From contig NZ_ML660089.1 in the NCBI RefSeq assembly GCF_007004655.1, positions 415,000-478,999 of the forward strand: 64,000 bases of DNA, in the 5' to 3' direction. Every line of letters begins with the position of its first letter. Positions within the stretch are counted from its first letter, which is position 1. The notes beneath the pieces were generated by a model. That model had not been told where the DNA came from. It saw only the letters and a list, made by a program, of their open reading frames with translations, and did not search any database. The translations under genes and the position numbers were made by a program. Positions 46,174 through 61,100 of the stretch are shown here, piece by piece. This stretch comes from Exilibacterium tricleocarpae (GTDB lineage Bacteria; Pseudomonadota; Gammaproteobacteria; Pseudomonadales; Cellvibrionaceae).

Positions 46174-49100
46174 CTAGTCCTGTGAACCGCTCGCCTGGTC
46201 AAAGGCGAAACCACCCGCTTCACTGCCGGCGAAGTAGCCAAGTGCGCCGCCGATCACGCCGCCCACTATACCACCGATCACTGCACCTGTCGCGGTGCCG
46301 AGTACGGGCACCACGCTGCCGATGAGGCCGCCGAGGGAGGCGCCGGCGGCGCCGACAACTTTACCGCCGGCCCAGGCACCCGCCCAACCGCCGGCGATTT
46401 CCGAAGCCGCTCGACCGGTATTGCTCCAGTCGCCGGTTTCAGAGCTTTCAGCGATTTCCGAGCCCAGGCGGACGGCGTCAACGCCGGCGCCAAACACCAG
46501 GCCGAATCTTCCGACAATGCGGGCACCGCGTCCGATTCTTGCCGCCCTGGCCAAGTCAGCCTGGGTTCTGGCGGCATCGGCACCTAGTCTGGGCGTAATT
46601 TCCGGCGTATTACTGATATTGTTCCAGCGGTTGTTGCCGCGCGCGTCGAGGGTATTGGTTTCGGTGCGGATCAAATTGCGATTGCGATTTAAAAATTCCC
46701 CCGTCGCCCGCTGTGGACTACCTGTCGGATACTCGAGCAGGTTGTTGATATTGGCATTGATCCAGCGCACGCCGAGCTGTCTGCCCATCGTGCGTGTATT
46801 GCTCATACGGGCGTTGCCATTGGCGCTGAATTTGGACTCACTGATAACAACGTCGACTACCCGCCCATTTCTGGCTCTTTTTACGAAGACACCGTCAAAC
46901 CCGTTGTTGCGGGCCAGTCGCGCCTGCATTTCGGTATACCCGCGGCGCAGGTAGCTCGCCCGGGCGGCGCTCTCACCGGCCAGGCCCTTGTCCGCTCGGC
47001 TTACCCCTCTGAAGCCGGTGGAGGCGTTGGCCTGGGAGTTGCGAAACTCCGCTCTGGCCTGGGCCCGTTGCGCAGCGGTGGCAGGTGCCGGACTGTTGCT
47101 CAAGTAAGCCCGGTAACCGGCCTGGCCGCCCTGCCAGACAGCGGCGAGCGCGGTGGTGACCCGGGAACTTTCAAAGGATTCGTTTTCGGTCAGCACCGCT
47201 GCGGCATCAATCGCCGTGAGTCCTTCCCGGGTGGCCAGGTCTTTGGCACTGACCGTTGAATTACCAAAGTCGAGTTGTTGAAAATCGGCGCCGTTGGTAC
47301 CAATGATCAGGAATTCGTTGTTGAGAGACAGTGTCGTTACCGATGAGCCGTCCGGTTCCTCGACAGAGAAATTCGCAAAGGCATCATTCTCGAACAGGAA
47401 GTCCTGTGCCGGTGTGCCATCATTGCTGGCCGTTGCTTGTAACAGGCGGACGCGGTCGAAGTTAAAGCCATTTTCACTGATAATGCCCAACGACTGCGCC
47501 GCAACCAGGTCTGAGCTGAAATCGGTACCGGTCAAGTCGGAGGCAAATTCGGCAAAGTTTGCCTGATTGGCGGCGATAGTTTCAAAAGTAGAGAGTGCGA
47601 GGGACGTCCTCTCATCGAGTTGACCGGTTTGCTCAACCCCCAGCAGTTCCTGCAGTTCCCGAATGGACGTCGCACTGGGCTGGCTTCTTACCTGCTCGGT
47701 CAGCGCGCGAATTTTATCAAGGCCGTTACGGGTGCCGTCGTTCAATCGAGGGTCCTGGTTGCCGCCGACGTTAAATTCAACGCCGTTAACTTGCAGATCG
47801 CCGGCGATGCGCCGTTCGGTGAAGAATTGATCGACGGCATTGAGCGCATTTTCCGCACCGAAGGCGAACAGACTGATTTCACCGTCAAGCGATAAATCAA
47901 ACAATACGGGATTACCGGCGGCGGCAATTTCAGACAGCACCTGGCCGCTGGTCAGCGCGCCTTCATCCAAGTCGAAATCCGAAATGCCCAGGCGCTGCTC
48001 AAGCGCGGCGGCGATCAGGTGGGCCTCTTCCTCCACCAGAACACCAAACAACAGTGCGGCCGCATTGGCATCCGTTCTGGCACGGTCGACCAGGTTTTGG
48101 TCCAGTACGATATTTTCACCGTTGAATTTACCCAGTACCCCGTCGCCGAACTCATTGGCGAAATTCTCGGTCAGTATTTCCTGCAGAAGTCCGCCTTCCT
48201 CGATTAACTGTTGCACTTCGCTGCGGGTTTGCGGGTCGATCTCCTCAAAGTTTTGTGCCAGCTTGTCCAGCAGCAGCAACTGTCGGTTAATACGCTGGTC
48301 GCGGCGAACCTCCGCCTGCAACGCCGCGGTACCCTGCTGTGCCAGAGCGGTCAGTCCGGTGGCATCGGCAAGGCTCTGGCCGAGGAAAGTGCCAATTTCG
48401 TTGCCAATTGAACTGGCGATATAATCCTCCCCAGCTTCCTTATCGAACAGGGCCAGACCGCCGCTGACCAGCAAATTGGTTGCCAGTTGATTGCCGGTCA
48501 GGTTGAGCCCGTCAAAAATTGGCTCGGCGCCAATTCCACTGCGTGACAAGCCGGTGGTCAGGGTGCTGCCGATGGCGCTGGCCCAGGTGGCGGCTGATAT
48601 CTCTTCGTTGCGCACAAAACTCTCGGCCACACTCAGCCAGGGCGTGACGTATTGGATGGTGGCGCCCAGGGCGCCGCCCACCTCCGTGGCCACCGAGTCG
48701 ACCAGGGCGCCGACCGAGCCGTCGGCTTTAACGCCTTGTACCGGGCCGAGACCGGCGGCCGCCAGGCTGGCCCAACTGGTGATCTTACCGTCGTTTTCCC
48801 GCACCTGTTTAACGGCTGCGGAGGTTACCTGTAAGGCGCGTGCCGAGAGTTTCGCAAACTTCGCTGCGTTGCCGACCAACTGTCCGACTTCAACCAGTTT
48901 GCCAAGTCCCTGGGCGGCGCCGGACAGGGCGCCGGTGATCGCCCCGGTCGCCACCGCTCTCCAACTGAAGTCATCCTGGTAGCCGAGGGCGATAAAGATA
49001 CCCTGCTGCACGATGGCGGCCGCGGCACCGACTATGGCACCGGCAATGGCAAAACTGGCCACCGTGAGCGCGGCACCACTGAGGCCTATGGCGCCGAGAG

Positions 49101-52100
49101 CCGGGGCAATTACGGCGGTGGCGAGGCCGGCGGTCGCTATGATTGCCACCACAGCGATCACGGCGACGATAATTATGGCGAGAAAGCTGCCGCAGCCGTC
49201 GTCCTTGGAATCAGACTTCAGATTGGGCAGGGTCGAACCGATAATATCGCCCTCGTTGTACACCACATGGGTGTCGGCCGTGAGACGGCCGGTTTTCACT
49301 GTGTTGGGGATCTGCAGGCGCTGGCCTTCGGCAAGGGGCTCGCCCGGCACCAGGCCGTTGGCTTCGGCGATGACAAACCAGAGACTCGGATTGCCGTAGA
49401 CCGCGGCGGCGATGCCCTGCAGGGTATCGCCGGCAGAGGTGGTCACAGAGGTCACCGCGCTGTTGGGAAAGTCTTCACCCAGGGGTTGGACCAGGTTATA
49501 TCTCCCCGTATCGAGCAGGGTTTCACTGGCCGCATCTTCGGTATTCCCGGTTTGACCCACCGGGTTGCGGTTGGCGTAGGCGAATTCGGTTTCGAAGATA
49601 TCGTTGTCGTTGCCGGTGTCGTTAAAGCGATACAGGATTTGGCCGTCGTTGTTATACACAAAGCGCTGCACTTCGGCCCGGTCCTGCTCGTCACCGATAC
49701 CCTTGTTGAGGGTCACAAGGTTGTCGTTGACATCATAGGTGTTGGTGGTGCGACCGCTGGCGTCTTTACCGCGTGCGTTGATGCGCACTTCCTGGCCGGC
49801 GCTGTTGTAGATATGGTCGAAGTAGAAGGTATTGCCGTCATCCACCAGTTTGGTGCGGGTAACGTTACCGGCGTCATCCAGGGTCTGGGTGGTCTGCTGG
49901 CCGTCGTCGTTGGTAAAGAAGTTGCGGTTGTTCTCGTAGTACTGCCGGGTGGTGACCTTGTCCACCGAGCCGTCGCTGTTGAAAGTACGGAAGCGGGTGA
50001 CATTGCCGACCTTGTCGTATTGCCAGTCGGCGGTTTTATTGCCGCCGCTTTCGGCCGCTGTCACACGCCCGCCGGCGTCGAAGGTATATTCGGTAACTGT
50101 GCCTTCGTTGTTCACCATGATGCGGTTGTTGGCGGCATCGTAGCCATACTGAACGAGAATGGACCCGCGCTGCGTCTGTTGGACCACATGATTGTTGGCA
50201 TCGTAGCTGTAGACATGGTCGACAAAGCGGGTGTTGGCATCCAGCCCTTCGCCGTCGGGGTCGTAACCCAGGTCGGTGAAGGCCCGCGCCAGGTTGCCGG
50301 CGTGGTCCCACTGGTAATTGGTGTGCATGCCGGTGATGCCGTCAAACCAGCGAGTCATCTGGCCGACGGCGTCGTATTGGTAGGTGATGTCGCGGTTGTG
50401 TGCATTGCCGGGCGTGTTGGTGATTTCGCCGAGGCGCTTACCCGCCAGGTCGTAGGTGTAAGTGGTGCGCACGCCGGTACCGAGGTCGTTGACTTCCACC
50501 TGCCTGCCGGCGGCGTCGTAACTGCGGCGGATATCTTTGCCGTTGGCGGCGAATTCGCGGCTGACCCGGCCCTGGTCGTCGTAGTCGAAGAAGGTGATGC
50601 GACCGCCGGCATCGATTTGTTGCAGGAGGCGGCCAAAAGCCCCGAACACCCGGGTGGTGATCCGGCCGGCCCCGTCAATGCTTGCCACCAGGTTGCCATA
50701 AGCGTCGTACTGCTGGCGCTCGTGAATTTCCCGGCCGTTTTGCAGGGTCACGGTGTCGGTGACCCGCCCCAGGCCGTCGCGAACCTGGCGCGACTCATGG
50801 CCATTGGCGTCGACGGTGCGGGTGCGGTTGTTGCGCCCGTCGTAGGCGTAGGTGGTGGTATGGCCCAGGGCATCGTTGGCACTGACGAGACGGTCGCGCT
50901 GGTCGTAAGTCATAGTGACGCTTTGGTTCAGGGCGTTGGTCATGCGGATACGGCGGCCGAACACATCGTAGGTGTAGGTGGTGGCGTTGCCCTCGCCATC
51001 GATTTCCTGGATCAGGTTGCCCAGGGTGTCGTAGAACTTGTATTGGGCGTTGCCGAGCGCATCGATCTCCGCGGTGTTGCGGCCCAGGCGATCGTAGCGG
51101 AAGGTGGTGGTGTTAAACAGTTGGTTTTGTTCGGTGAGCTGGCTGCCCAGGGCATTCCAGGTGCGGCGGATGTGGCCGCCCAGGGGATCGATTTCGCGCA
51201 CGATATTGTCCTGCACGTCGTATTCGAAACGCGTCACTGCGCGCTGGCCGTTCACTGGCGGGGCAAATCGTGCCACTTCACGGTTGCGACCGTCGTAGGC
51301 AGCCAGGCTGACAATGGGATCGGGCGCACCCTCTTCGCCAAAGCTTCGGGTGACCAGGGTGTTGCCGTTGGCATCGACACCGAATTCGCGCCAGACGCCG
51401 CTTTCGGCATTGGTGGCGATCAGGTTGTTGAGGGCGTCATAACGGTTTTCAGTGAAATAGCCCGTGTCGCTGCCATCGACCTGTTGACTGCCTCCCTCGC
51501 CACCGGTGGCCAGGGTCGGCAGGCTCAGTGCGCCGGCACCGGCGGGCAGGGGACCGCTGTAGAGACCCGGATCGACGGTGATAACGCCGGCGGCGGAGAG
51601 GCTGATTTCCCCGTCGGTCTCGGCGGCGCCGGTCAGCGTTACCGAGTTGTCCGTGACACTGGTGCTGGCGGTATCGGTGTTGATTCGCAACCAGTCGACA
51701 ACAACCTCGTTACCGTCGCCGTCGAGGTAGTAAATTTTGAGATCGTAGTCACCGGCAGCCAGGAGCGCCAGGGTAGTTGCAAACGTGTCACCGCTGGCGG
51801 TCAGGGCGATATCATTGGCAAAGCCGGTGCCGCTTTGCGCAGTGCGCCAGGCCAGGCGCACCTCGCCGCTGACATTGGCCACCTCGGCGTTGGCCAGCAC
51901 GGCTGAGATGTCCAGGTCATAGCCGAGAATCGTTACCGTCGGCGGATCGGTGCTGTCGTCAGTCTCGGTAATCTCGGTTGAGGTTATTGTGGTGGTGTGG
52001 GTGGCCCCGAAAGCACTGCCGTAGAAGGCGCTGTAGTCGAGGCTGCCCGCCGCTGCCGGATTGGCATCGACTACCAGGCGGCTGCCCTCGCGCAAGGCAT

Positions 52101-55100
52101 TGGCGCGCTGGCCGTCGACAATCACCACCTGGCTGTCGCCGATCTCGGGCAGGGTCCAACTGATGCTGCGCTCGGTGGCGTCCAGCAGGGTCGTGCCCAC
52201 AGTCACGTCGAAGGTGTTCAGAATCGTATCGTTGTTTTCTCCCACCGCGCGCAGCGTGATGGTATAGGTACCGGCCGGCAGGGGTGCCGCACCGGCGCCG
52301 ATGACTACCGGGAAGTCGATAAAACCAAGCCCGCTGTCGGCGCCTTCGACACTGGCGCTGCCGCGGACACTGTCATCAGCGGTATTGACCCAGGTAGCCG
52401 AAACGCCGAGCAGGTCCGCGGCAAAGCCGGCCGGCAGCGTGGTGTCGGCATTGATGCGATAGAAGGTCTCGCTGCCCACCACCACAGTGGATTCGGTCAA
52501 TTGTGTGGTGACGCCGAGATGTTCTCCCGCAGCTTCGAAGGGTATCTCATCGCTGCTATAGCTCGCGCCCCCGGCGTCCTGCCATTGCAGGCGGTAGGCC
52601 AGTTCCTGGGGGTTGGCGATCCCGCTCAGGGTGGCGCGAAACAGACCGTCGCCGAGGCTGGTCATGGCCTGCACAGTGGTGGTGGAGCCGGGCATACCGA
52701 AGGCGATGGTCGGGTTGATAACACCGGTGTCGAAGCGGGCAGTTACCTCGAGGGTGTCGGCGGCGGTCTGCGCCACCGCCACCTCGTTGAGGCGCGGCGG
52801 GATGGTGATGGATTGCTCCGCCGTCCAGGTCAGGCTGCCTACGGCATCTTGGGTTACCACGCGGAAAAACAGGGTGTCACCGGGATTGAGGTTGGCGGCG
52901 GGAATGACGCTTGAGCCGCTTTCGCTCAACCAGGTGCTCTGGACCGCGCCCCGGTTGGTGTACCCGGCCGGATCACTGCGACTGGTGGTGTCGTAAACCA
53001 CATAGGACTGCACGTTGGCACCCGGTGGCAAGGTCCAGCCGATGGTGAGATTCTCGCCGAGGGCGGCCTCGAGATTGGCCGCCGGCAGCGGTACCGAATC
53101 CAACTGGCCGGTAAAGGCGAAAATCTGGTTACCCGCGGCATCATATTCGTACACGGTGCCGCTGCCGTCCGGGCTCACGGAACGGATCAGGCTGCCGGCG
53201 CCGTTGTAGCTGAACTGTTGCACAAAGCCGTCTTCATCCACCGCCCGGGTACGTCTGCCGTTGGCGTCGTAACCGAACATCCGGGTGAGGTCATCGGCGC
53301 TGCCGGCACCCATCAATTCGGTTTCCGCAGCCAGGCGGTTGAGGGCGTCATACAGGCGATTGAGCTGCTGGTCGTTGTGGTTGCTGCCCACCAGGGCGGC
53401 AAAGTCTGTTGTGCCGCCAAGGCCGGCCAGGTCCACGCTTGCAGCCACCGGATTGAACAAACGCTTGGCCTGCGTCTGGTTGCCGTTGGCATCGTAACTA
53501 AACAGATTGGCCACACGGTTGCCGTCCACCACCGCGATCCGGCGATTGAGGGCATCATAGTAATTGTATTCGGTAAATGCCTGGGTGCTGCCGGCGGCGA
53601 GGGTACGGGTCAGCAGGTTGCCGACCCCGTCATAGGTAAAGCGGGTGATCACGCGCTCGCTGCCGGTGATCAGTGTCGCGGGGTCGAAGACTTCTACTTG
53701 CGGTCCGACTTCTTCCACCAGGCGACTGGCGGCGTCGTAGCGCCGGCTGGTCTGGTAGACTTCGCCGGCGGGCACTGTGGGCCGGCTGGCCGGAGTCTGC
53801 GCTGCGATATCCAGCGGCTGCGTGTAAACCCGCTGCTCCACGACGTTGTCCTGGGTATCGTAGTCAAATTCCGTGAGGTAGCCTTGCGGGTCCACCTGAG
53901 CCACCAGGCGGTCCCTGGCATCGTAGTAGGCCACCGTGCGATTGCCGTTGCGGTCAATAATCTCGATTTGATTGCCGAAGGCATCGTAGACAAAACGTTC
54001 CTCCGGACTGAGCACGGCGGTGGTGATCGAGGGATTATTGGCGTCTGTGCCGGTGAGGCCGGTCACTTCGATCTGCGGGTGCACAATACGGGTGACACGC
54101 CCGCCCCGGTCGTACTCGCGGGTCGTCGTGCGTGAGATGCCGGCGGGGGCCGCGGGTCGCTGTGACGGGTCTTGGGCGGCAGCGTTCAGGCGGGTCAGGT
54201 AGAGAGTCTCACCCACCTGTTCGCCGGCGGCGTTATAGGTCCATTCGCGCAGGGCATTGTCACCGTTGATTTCCGCTAACACCCGGTTGTTGCTGTCGTA
54301 GTAGCGGGTGGTGACGAAGCCGGCGGCGTCGATCACCTGGATTTCGTTGCCGGCGGCGTCGTAGGCGCGGGTGATGGTGGGCCGCAGACTGGTGAAGCCG
54401 CTATCGATTGTGTAGACGGTGACCGCCGGCGAGATTTCCTGTACTACCCGGTTGTTGTTATCGTAGACAAAATCCGCGACATTACCGTTGCCGTCCGTCA
54501 GCGATGTTTGGTTGCCCACCGCATCGTAGGCAAAGGATGTGGTATTTCCCAAAGCGTCGATCTGGCGCACCACGCGATTGTTCAAGTCGTATTCGACGCG
54601 CGTGATCCGGCCGTTGGCATCGGTATTGGCTATGGCGTTGCCCGCCAGGTCATACTCGATAAACTGCCGCAGGTTCAGGCCGTCCGGATCAAAGGTTTCC
54701 GCAATTTGACGATTGTTCAGGTCGTAGCCAAATGTGGTCGTGCGCCTGGTGTTCGGATCGCTGCCGTTAAAGATAGATTCACTGACTTTGTTGTTGGCCG
54801 CGTCATAGGTGAGGGTGGTGATTGTGCCATCCACATCGGTAAAGGTCTGCAGGCGATTGTTGTTATCGTACTGATAGGTTATCTCGCGGGCCGCCGCAGA
54901 ATTTGCAAACTGTTCTTCCCGAATTAGATTTCCCACCGCATCATATTCATAATTGTGTACGGACTGGTCGGACTCGATACGCTGGATGATCCTGCCGTTG
55001 CCATCGACAATGGAGGTAAAGCTGCGGTCATTCACTGAGGGGGTCGGATCAGGCGCGACCCGATCATCAACCGTGCCCGTGTAGCGGTTAAAGTAAATTA

Positions 55101-58100
55101 TCTCGCCCACGCGATTGCCGGCCGAATCATACGCAAAGCTGTTGACATAGCCTTCAGGGTCGAGCACCGATACCAGTTTATTGGCGGCATTAAAGTAAAA
55201 CCGCGCTACCCGCCCCAATGCATCGGTTGCCTTGATGCGATTGCCCAAGGCGTCGTATTCGTACTCACTGCGGTTTAACTCGCCATCGATCTCTGCGGAA
55301 ATCCGGTTGTTTAAGTCGTATTCGGCGCGGGTAACGCGTTCATCGCCGGTGCCCGCTGCCACCCGCTTGAGGATTTCATTACCCAAGGCGTCGTATTCGA
55401 ATTCGGTTCTTACCCCGTAGGGGTCAATTTCTGTAATGCGGCGATTGTTACCATCGTATTCGAACGCCAGGTCAATCCATACCTGGTTTGTGCCGTCATC
55501 ACTTTGCAGAATACTCTCGCCAATTTTATTGCCCACTTCGTCGTAAGTGTTGATGGCAACACCGCCCGCTGGGGACTGTGTTTGCACCAGGCGGTTGGCC
55601 AGGTCGTAGCTGAGTAACGTCGTTCTCGGTTGTGAGCTGTTTGCCGCCTCAGTGGTACGAGTGCGATTGCCTACGGCGTCATAGCCGTATTCCGTCGTGA
55701 CACCCAAAGCGTCGGTTAGCCTTGTCAGGCGGTCGGCCGCATCGTAATCAAAAGCGTTGGACTGCACGGCGGCGCGGGCGGCTTTGGCGGGGTCATAGAC
55801 AGGATCGTTCACCGCCACCAGGTATTGGCCGTGTGTGACCGTTGTTTGGTTGCCGAAGGCATCGTGCTGAATGCTGGTGCTAAAACCGTCCGCATCGGTA
55901 ATCAGTGCCTGGCGATCAAGTTGGTCATAGGCGTAGCGTGTGGTGCGTGCGTCACTGCCATCAGCGAAAGACTGTGTTACCTCAATTAGGTTATCGAATA
56001 CATCATAAGTATTGGCTGTCAAAATACCGCCGGCAGATAAAGAGGTCAACACCCGGCCCAGACCGTCAAACGTGTTGGTGCGCACGCCGCCGTTCGAATC
56101 GACTATTTCAGTTTGATTGCCCAGTACGTCATAAGTGTAGAGGGTGGTACCCCCTATCGGATCGACGGCCTGAACGAGACGGTTGTCCAGATCGTAGCTG
56201 TAAAACGTGTGTCGTTCCTCGCCGGGCACACCGGCCGCCTGAATCGTCTCTACCTTGTTGTCCGCGCCGTCATAACGGTATTCGGTGCGCACGCCTGCGC
56301 CATCGGTGGCGACTGTCAGGCGATTGTCGCGATCATATTCAAATACAGCGCTGCGCTGATCGGCCAGTCCCGGCGCCTGAGTCAGGCTGATGCGATTGCC
56401 TGCCGCATCGTAGGCGTAAGCCGTTTGTTCGCCCTCGCCATTGGTTTCCAAAACCAGTTGGTTGACACGGTCGTAGGCAAACAGCTCTGTGCGCTCATCG
56501 ACTGTACCCTGGGCCCGGGTTGCGGCGACCCTATTACCGGCGCCGTCATAACTCATCGCTGTTACAAAGCCGAGCGCGTTGGTCTCTTTGGTTATTCTGT
56601 CGTTGCCGTCATAGTCGTATAAAGTGACCCTTTGCGCGGCGGTGCCAAACGCCTCGTAACGGGCGATAATGTTGGCGTTGCCATCCAACTCGTGGAAAGT
56701 TACCACGCCTTCGGCATTGGTTTGACTGATGACTCTATCGTCCAGGTTATAGCCCGTTTCTGTGCGGCGAACACTCGAGGTATCGGCTGCCTCGAGGGTT
56801 GCGATTCGATTGCCGCGGGCATCGTATTCAAAATCCGTGTGAATACCTAAAGCATTGGTGCGGCGCAAGAGCCTATCGGCGGCGTCATAGGAAAATGTGT
56901 CGATGCGGCCGGGATCGCCGGGCAGGGGAGAGGGTAAGCCGCCGCCAACGACGACCGGTTCATTGTATCTTGTCGAGGTAAGCCGGTTGCCCATCGCATC
57001 GTAGCCGGTGAGCGTCAGATAACCTTCAGCGGTAACTGTGGCGATCTCTCGATCCAGGCGGTCAAAAAAGCTGTGGCGCACGGCGGTATCGGTTCCGGCC
57101 AGGTCCCGGTACTGAATCGTTTGTAACCTGTTGCCGGTCGCGTCGAGCACATAGTCGGTGCGGTAGCCCTCGCCATCCACTCGCGCGGTTAAGCGATCCA
57201 GCCCGTCGTACTCGAAGCTGGTTTGCTGATCCTGGGCTGTGGGAGTGGGGGCCGGCACCTGTGCCGGATCGGCAGGATAGGCCACTGGCTGCATAAACAG
57301 TGTTTGCCGGGTGACATTGCCATTGGGGTCAAATTCAAAACCGCTGACAAAGCCCTGTCTGTCGACTCTATAGGTCATCCTGTCGTTGTTGTCGTAGTAG
57401 CGGACTTCTACATTGCCTCGACCATCGGTGATGCTGACCTGGTTCCCGCGGCCATCGTAAGCGTAATGCGTGGTGAATCCCTCTCCATCCCTGACACTGA
57501 CAGTGCGGTTATTCAAGTCATAGGCTGATAGAACAGCATTGCCGTTGGCGTCCACCTCGGATACCCGATTGTCCGCCTTGTCATAGGTCACAGCGACTTC
57601 AGTGTTGCCCAGGCCGTTTACCTGCTGAACCAAGCGGTTGTTGAGGTCGTAAACAAATGCGGTCACCGATGCGTCGGTGGTGTTTGCCGCCCGCTCGATC
57701 GACGTCTGGTTGCCGACAACGTCATAGCCAAAGCGGGTTTCGATGCCGTTCGGATCGATCTGGGAAATTAGCTGGTTATTGAGGTCGAAGGCAAAAGTCG
57801 TTTGTCTGCCCAACGCATCCATCGATGCCACCCGATTGCCGGCGGCATCATAGGTATAGCTAAACTCTCCGCCCTCGGGGTCGACCTCCCGGATCAGTTG
57901 GCCGGCGCCGTCGTAAGTGAAGCGGGTCGTTCTATCCAGACTCGAGTCGGGTGCGGTCGGCTTGATAAAGTCATCGGCAGTACCGGCGAAGGGGGTAAAG
58001 CTTTCACGGCGTGTAATCTGGTTGTCGGACGCATCGTACTCAGATTCGATGATATAGCCTTCTGCATCCAGCATACTGACAATGCGATTATCCGCATCGT

Positions 58101-61100
58101 AGTAAAAGCGGGTGGTGGCGTTGCGGGCATCTGTGGTCTTGATCTGGTTGCCTATAGCGTCATATACGTGCTCGACACGGAAACCTTCGCCATCAATTTC
58201 AGCCGTGATACGGTTGTTTAAATCAAATTCCGCCCGCGTGATCGTCTCATCGCCAGTGCCGGCAGCAAACCGCGTGAGAATTCTATTGCCTACCGCATCA
58301 TATTCGAATTCCCGGCGCAGTCCCTCGCCGTCGATTTCGGCGGTGTTGCGACCGGCATCGTTGTAATCAAAATGGGTGCTAATCCAAACTTGATTGCCCA
58401 CACCGTCGTCGCTCTGCAGTTGCAGACGGTTAACGACCTGGCCCAGGGCATCGTATTGATTGCGGGTGATGCCGCCTTCAGGATTTATCACTTCAGTCAG
58501 GCGATTTGCCAGGTCGTAGCTATAGCGGGTGCGCCGATCTGAATTGACGTTGGCGCCATCGATACTGGCGGTGCGGTTGCCCACGGCGTCGTACTCAAAG
58601 ACCATCTGATTGCCGAGGGCGTCAGTGGTGGAAATCAGCCTGTCGACTGCGTCGTATACTGTCGTTGTCGTCTGTGGGAGAGCCAACAGGGCTTTGGCGG
58701 GGTCGTAGGCGGGATCGGCAGCGTCGACCAGATAGAGCCCGCGGGTGGTTGTGGCACGATTGCCGAACACATCATAGGTCGTTGTGGTGCTAAAGTCATT
58801 GCCGTTGGTTACGCGGATTTGCCGATCGAGCAGGTCGTAGGTGAAGCTTCGCGTGCGCGCATCCGTGCCGTCGGCGAAGGACGTGGTCTGGCTTAGCAGA
58901 TTGTTGCGCAAATCGTAGGTGTTAACGGTTAGGGTGCCGCCGGCGCTTAGGGAGGACGTCAAACGGCCGATCAGGTCGTAGCTGCGTTGTTCGATACCGC
59001 CATTTTCGTCAGTTATCACAGTGCGATTGCCGAGCACATCGTAGTCGAAAGTCTGCGTCCCTCCCAGCGGGTTGATCGATTGAATCAACCGGTTATCCAG
59101 GTCGTAATCGAAGTAACTGTGACGCTCTACGCCGGTAACTCCGGCGGCCTCGATAACTTCAACGCGATTGTCCACACCGTCGTAGCGATACTCTGTGCGC
59201 ACGCCCTCGCCGTCAATTTCTGCACTTTGGCGGTTGTCGCGATCATACTCGAGTAACGTAACCCGCTCCTCGGCGAGTCCGGGCGCCTCAATAACCGCTA
59301 CCACATTGCCCGCGCCGTCGTAACGATTTTCGGTGCGCTCCCCTTCGCCATTGATGGTGGCAATTAGGCGATTGTTGCCATCGTAATGGCGATAGTCGGT
59401 TCTCGTTTCCGCAAGGCCGTCAGCCCGTGTCACGCTGATGGTGTTGCCGTTGGCGTCATACGCGAAGGACGTCACCACACCAATGGCATCGGTCTCTCTG
59501 ACCAGGCGGTTATTGCCATCGTATTCCATCGCCGTCAGGCGTTGTTGAGGAGAACCAAAGGCGTCAAACCGGGTGATGATATTGCCGTTGCTATCGAGCG
59601 CAAACCGGGTCATAGTGCCCAATGCATCTGAGGTTGATATAAGTCGATTGCCCCGATCATAGGCAAATTCGGTACGGCGCTGGTCAACGCTGGCGGCAGC
59701 TTCTACGATAGCCGTCCGATTCCCCCGCGCATCGTATTCAAAACGCGTCAGGACCCCCAGCGCACTTTCACGCTCCACCTCCCGATAGGCGTTGTCGTAA
59801 GTAGAGCGCTCCGTGCGGCCGGTATCGCCGGCCTGCGGCTGCGGCCGGCCGTCTGCCGGGACATTTACCCGCAGATCATAAACCGTGCGGGAGGTTTGAT
59901 TGCCGACGGCATCGTAGGTTATTTCCGTTAGATACCCTTCGGCGGAAAGCATTGCCACTTCGCGATACACGTTGTCGTAGTAGTTGCGCGTAATCGCTAC
60001 ATCAGTGCCAGCCAAGTCTCTAAAGCGATGTGTTTCCAAACGATTGCCCAGCGCATCATATAGATACTCGACGCGATATCCCTCCGCATCGATTTGCGCC
60101 GTGATTCTGTTTAAGTTGTCATATTCGAGCAGCGTCGTCTGGTCTTGTGGACTCTGTGGCAGGGCTGGCGGCACCTCGGGATCGAGCGGCAAACCGAGCG
60201 CTTGCATGTGTAGTGTCTGTGAGACAACATTACCGTTGTTGTCATAACTGTTTGACCGCGCGTAGCCCTCGGCATCAACCCGGACACTAACTTCATTATT
60301 GGCGTTGTAGTAAATCGTCGAAACCTGGTTGCGCCCGTCTATCACCTGCACCCGGTTGCCGTTGGCATCATAGACATACCTGACGATATTGCCTTCTGCA
60401 TCATCTATTTGTGCAACGCGGTTGTTTTCATCATAGGTATACCGGGTGGTATTGCCGTTGGGGTCGGTCACCAGGGTTTGGTTATGGTTTTCATCATAAT
60501 TGTAACTGTAAGTGTTGCCCTCCCCATCAATTTCCGCAATCAGGCGATCGTCCAGGTTGTAGACAAACTGTTGGGTGACGGCATCAGGCGTGTTGGCAGC
60601 CCATGTTATCCGGGTTCGGTTGTCCACTGTATCGTAAGAAAAGTGGGTCTCGACATCGTTGGCCTCAATTTGACGGATAATGCGATCGTTGTCGTCATAT
60701 ACATAGCGTGTGGAGTTGCCGAGGGCATCGATGCGATCGAGTACATTGCCGACCGCATCCAATACAAACGACGTTGTTTGCTGCTCTGCATCGATTGTGC
60801 GAACAACCCGGTTCAGCGCATCGAATTCAATAACGGTGGAATTACCCTCGGCATCGATTATCCCGGTATTGTTGTAAACCCGATCGTAATTTTGCTCGGT
60901 TATCCCGCCCTCTGCATCGACGACCCGACGCAGGTTTTGTTCGGCGTCGTAGAGAAACGTTGTGACCTGTTCATCGGCGGTTCCCGCAGCGCTGCGCATT
61001 TCGATTTCATTGCCGCGCACATCGAAGGAAAAGACGGTGATGCGACCTTCGGCATCGGTCTGTTTGACCCGTCTGTTGCCGGGGTCGTACTCCATTTTGA

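Noticed and set aside
49267..51906. Plus-strand frame of 879 codons opposite the giant YD gene, and several others of 250-300 codons.
   Set aside because: They are antisense shadows: the repeated YD codons leave the opposite frame open and produce Val/Gly/His-rich periodic sequence without domains.
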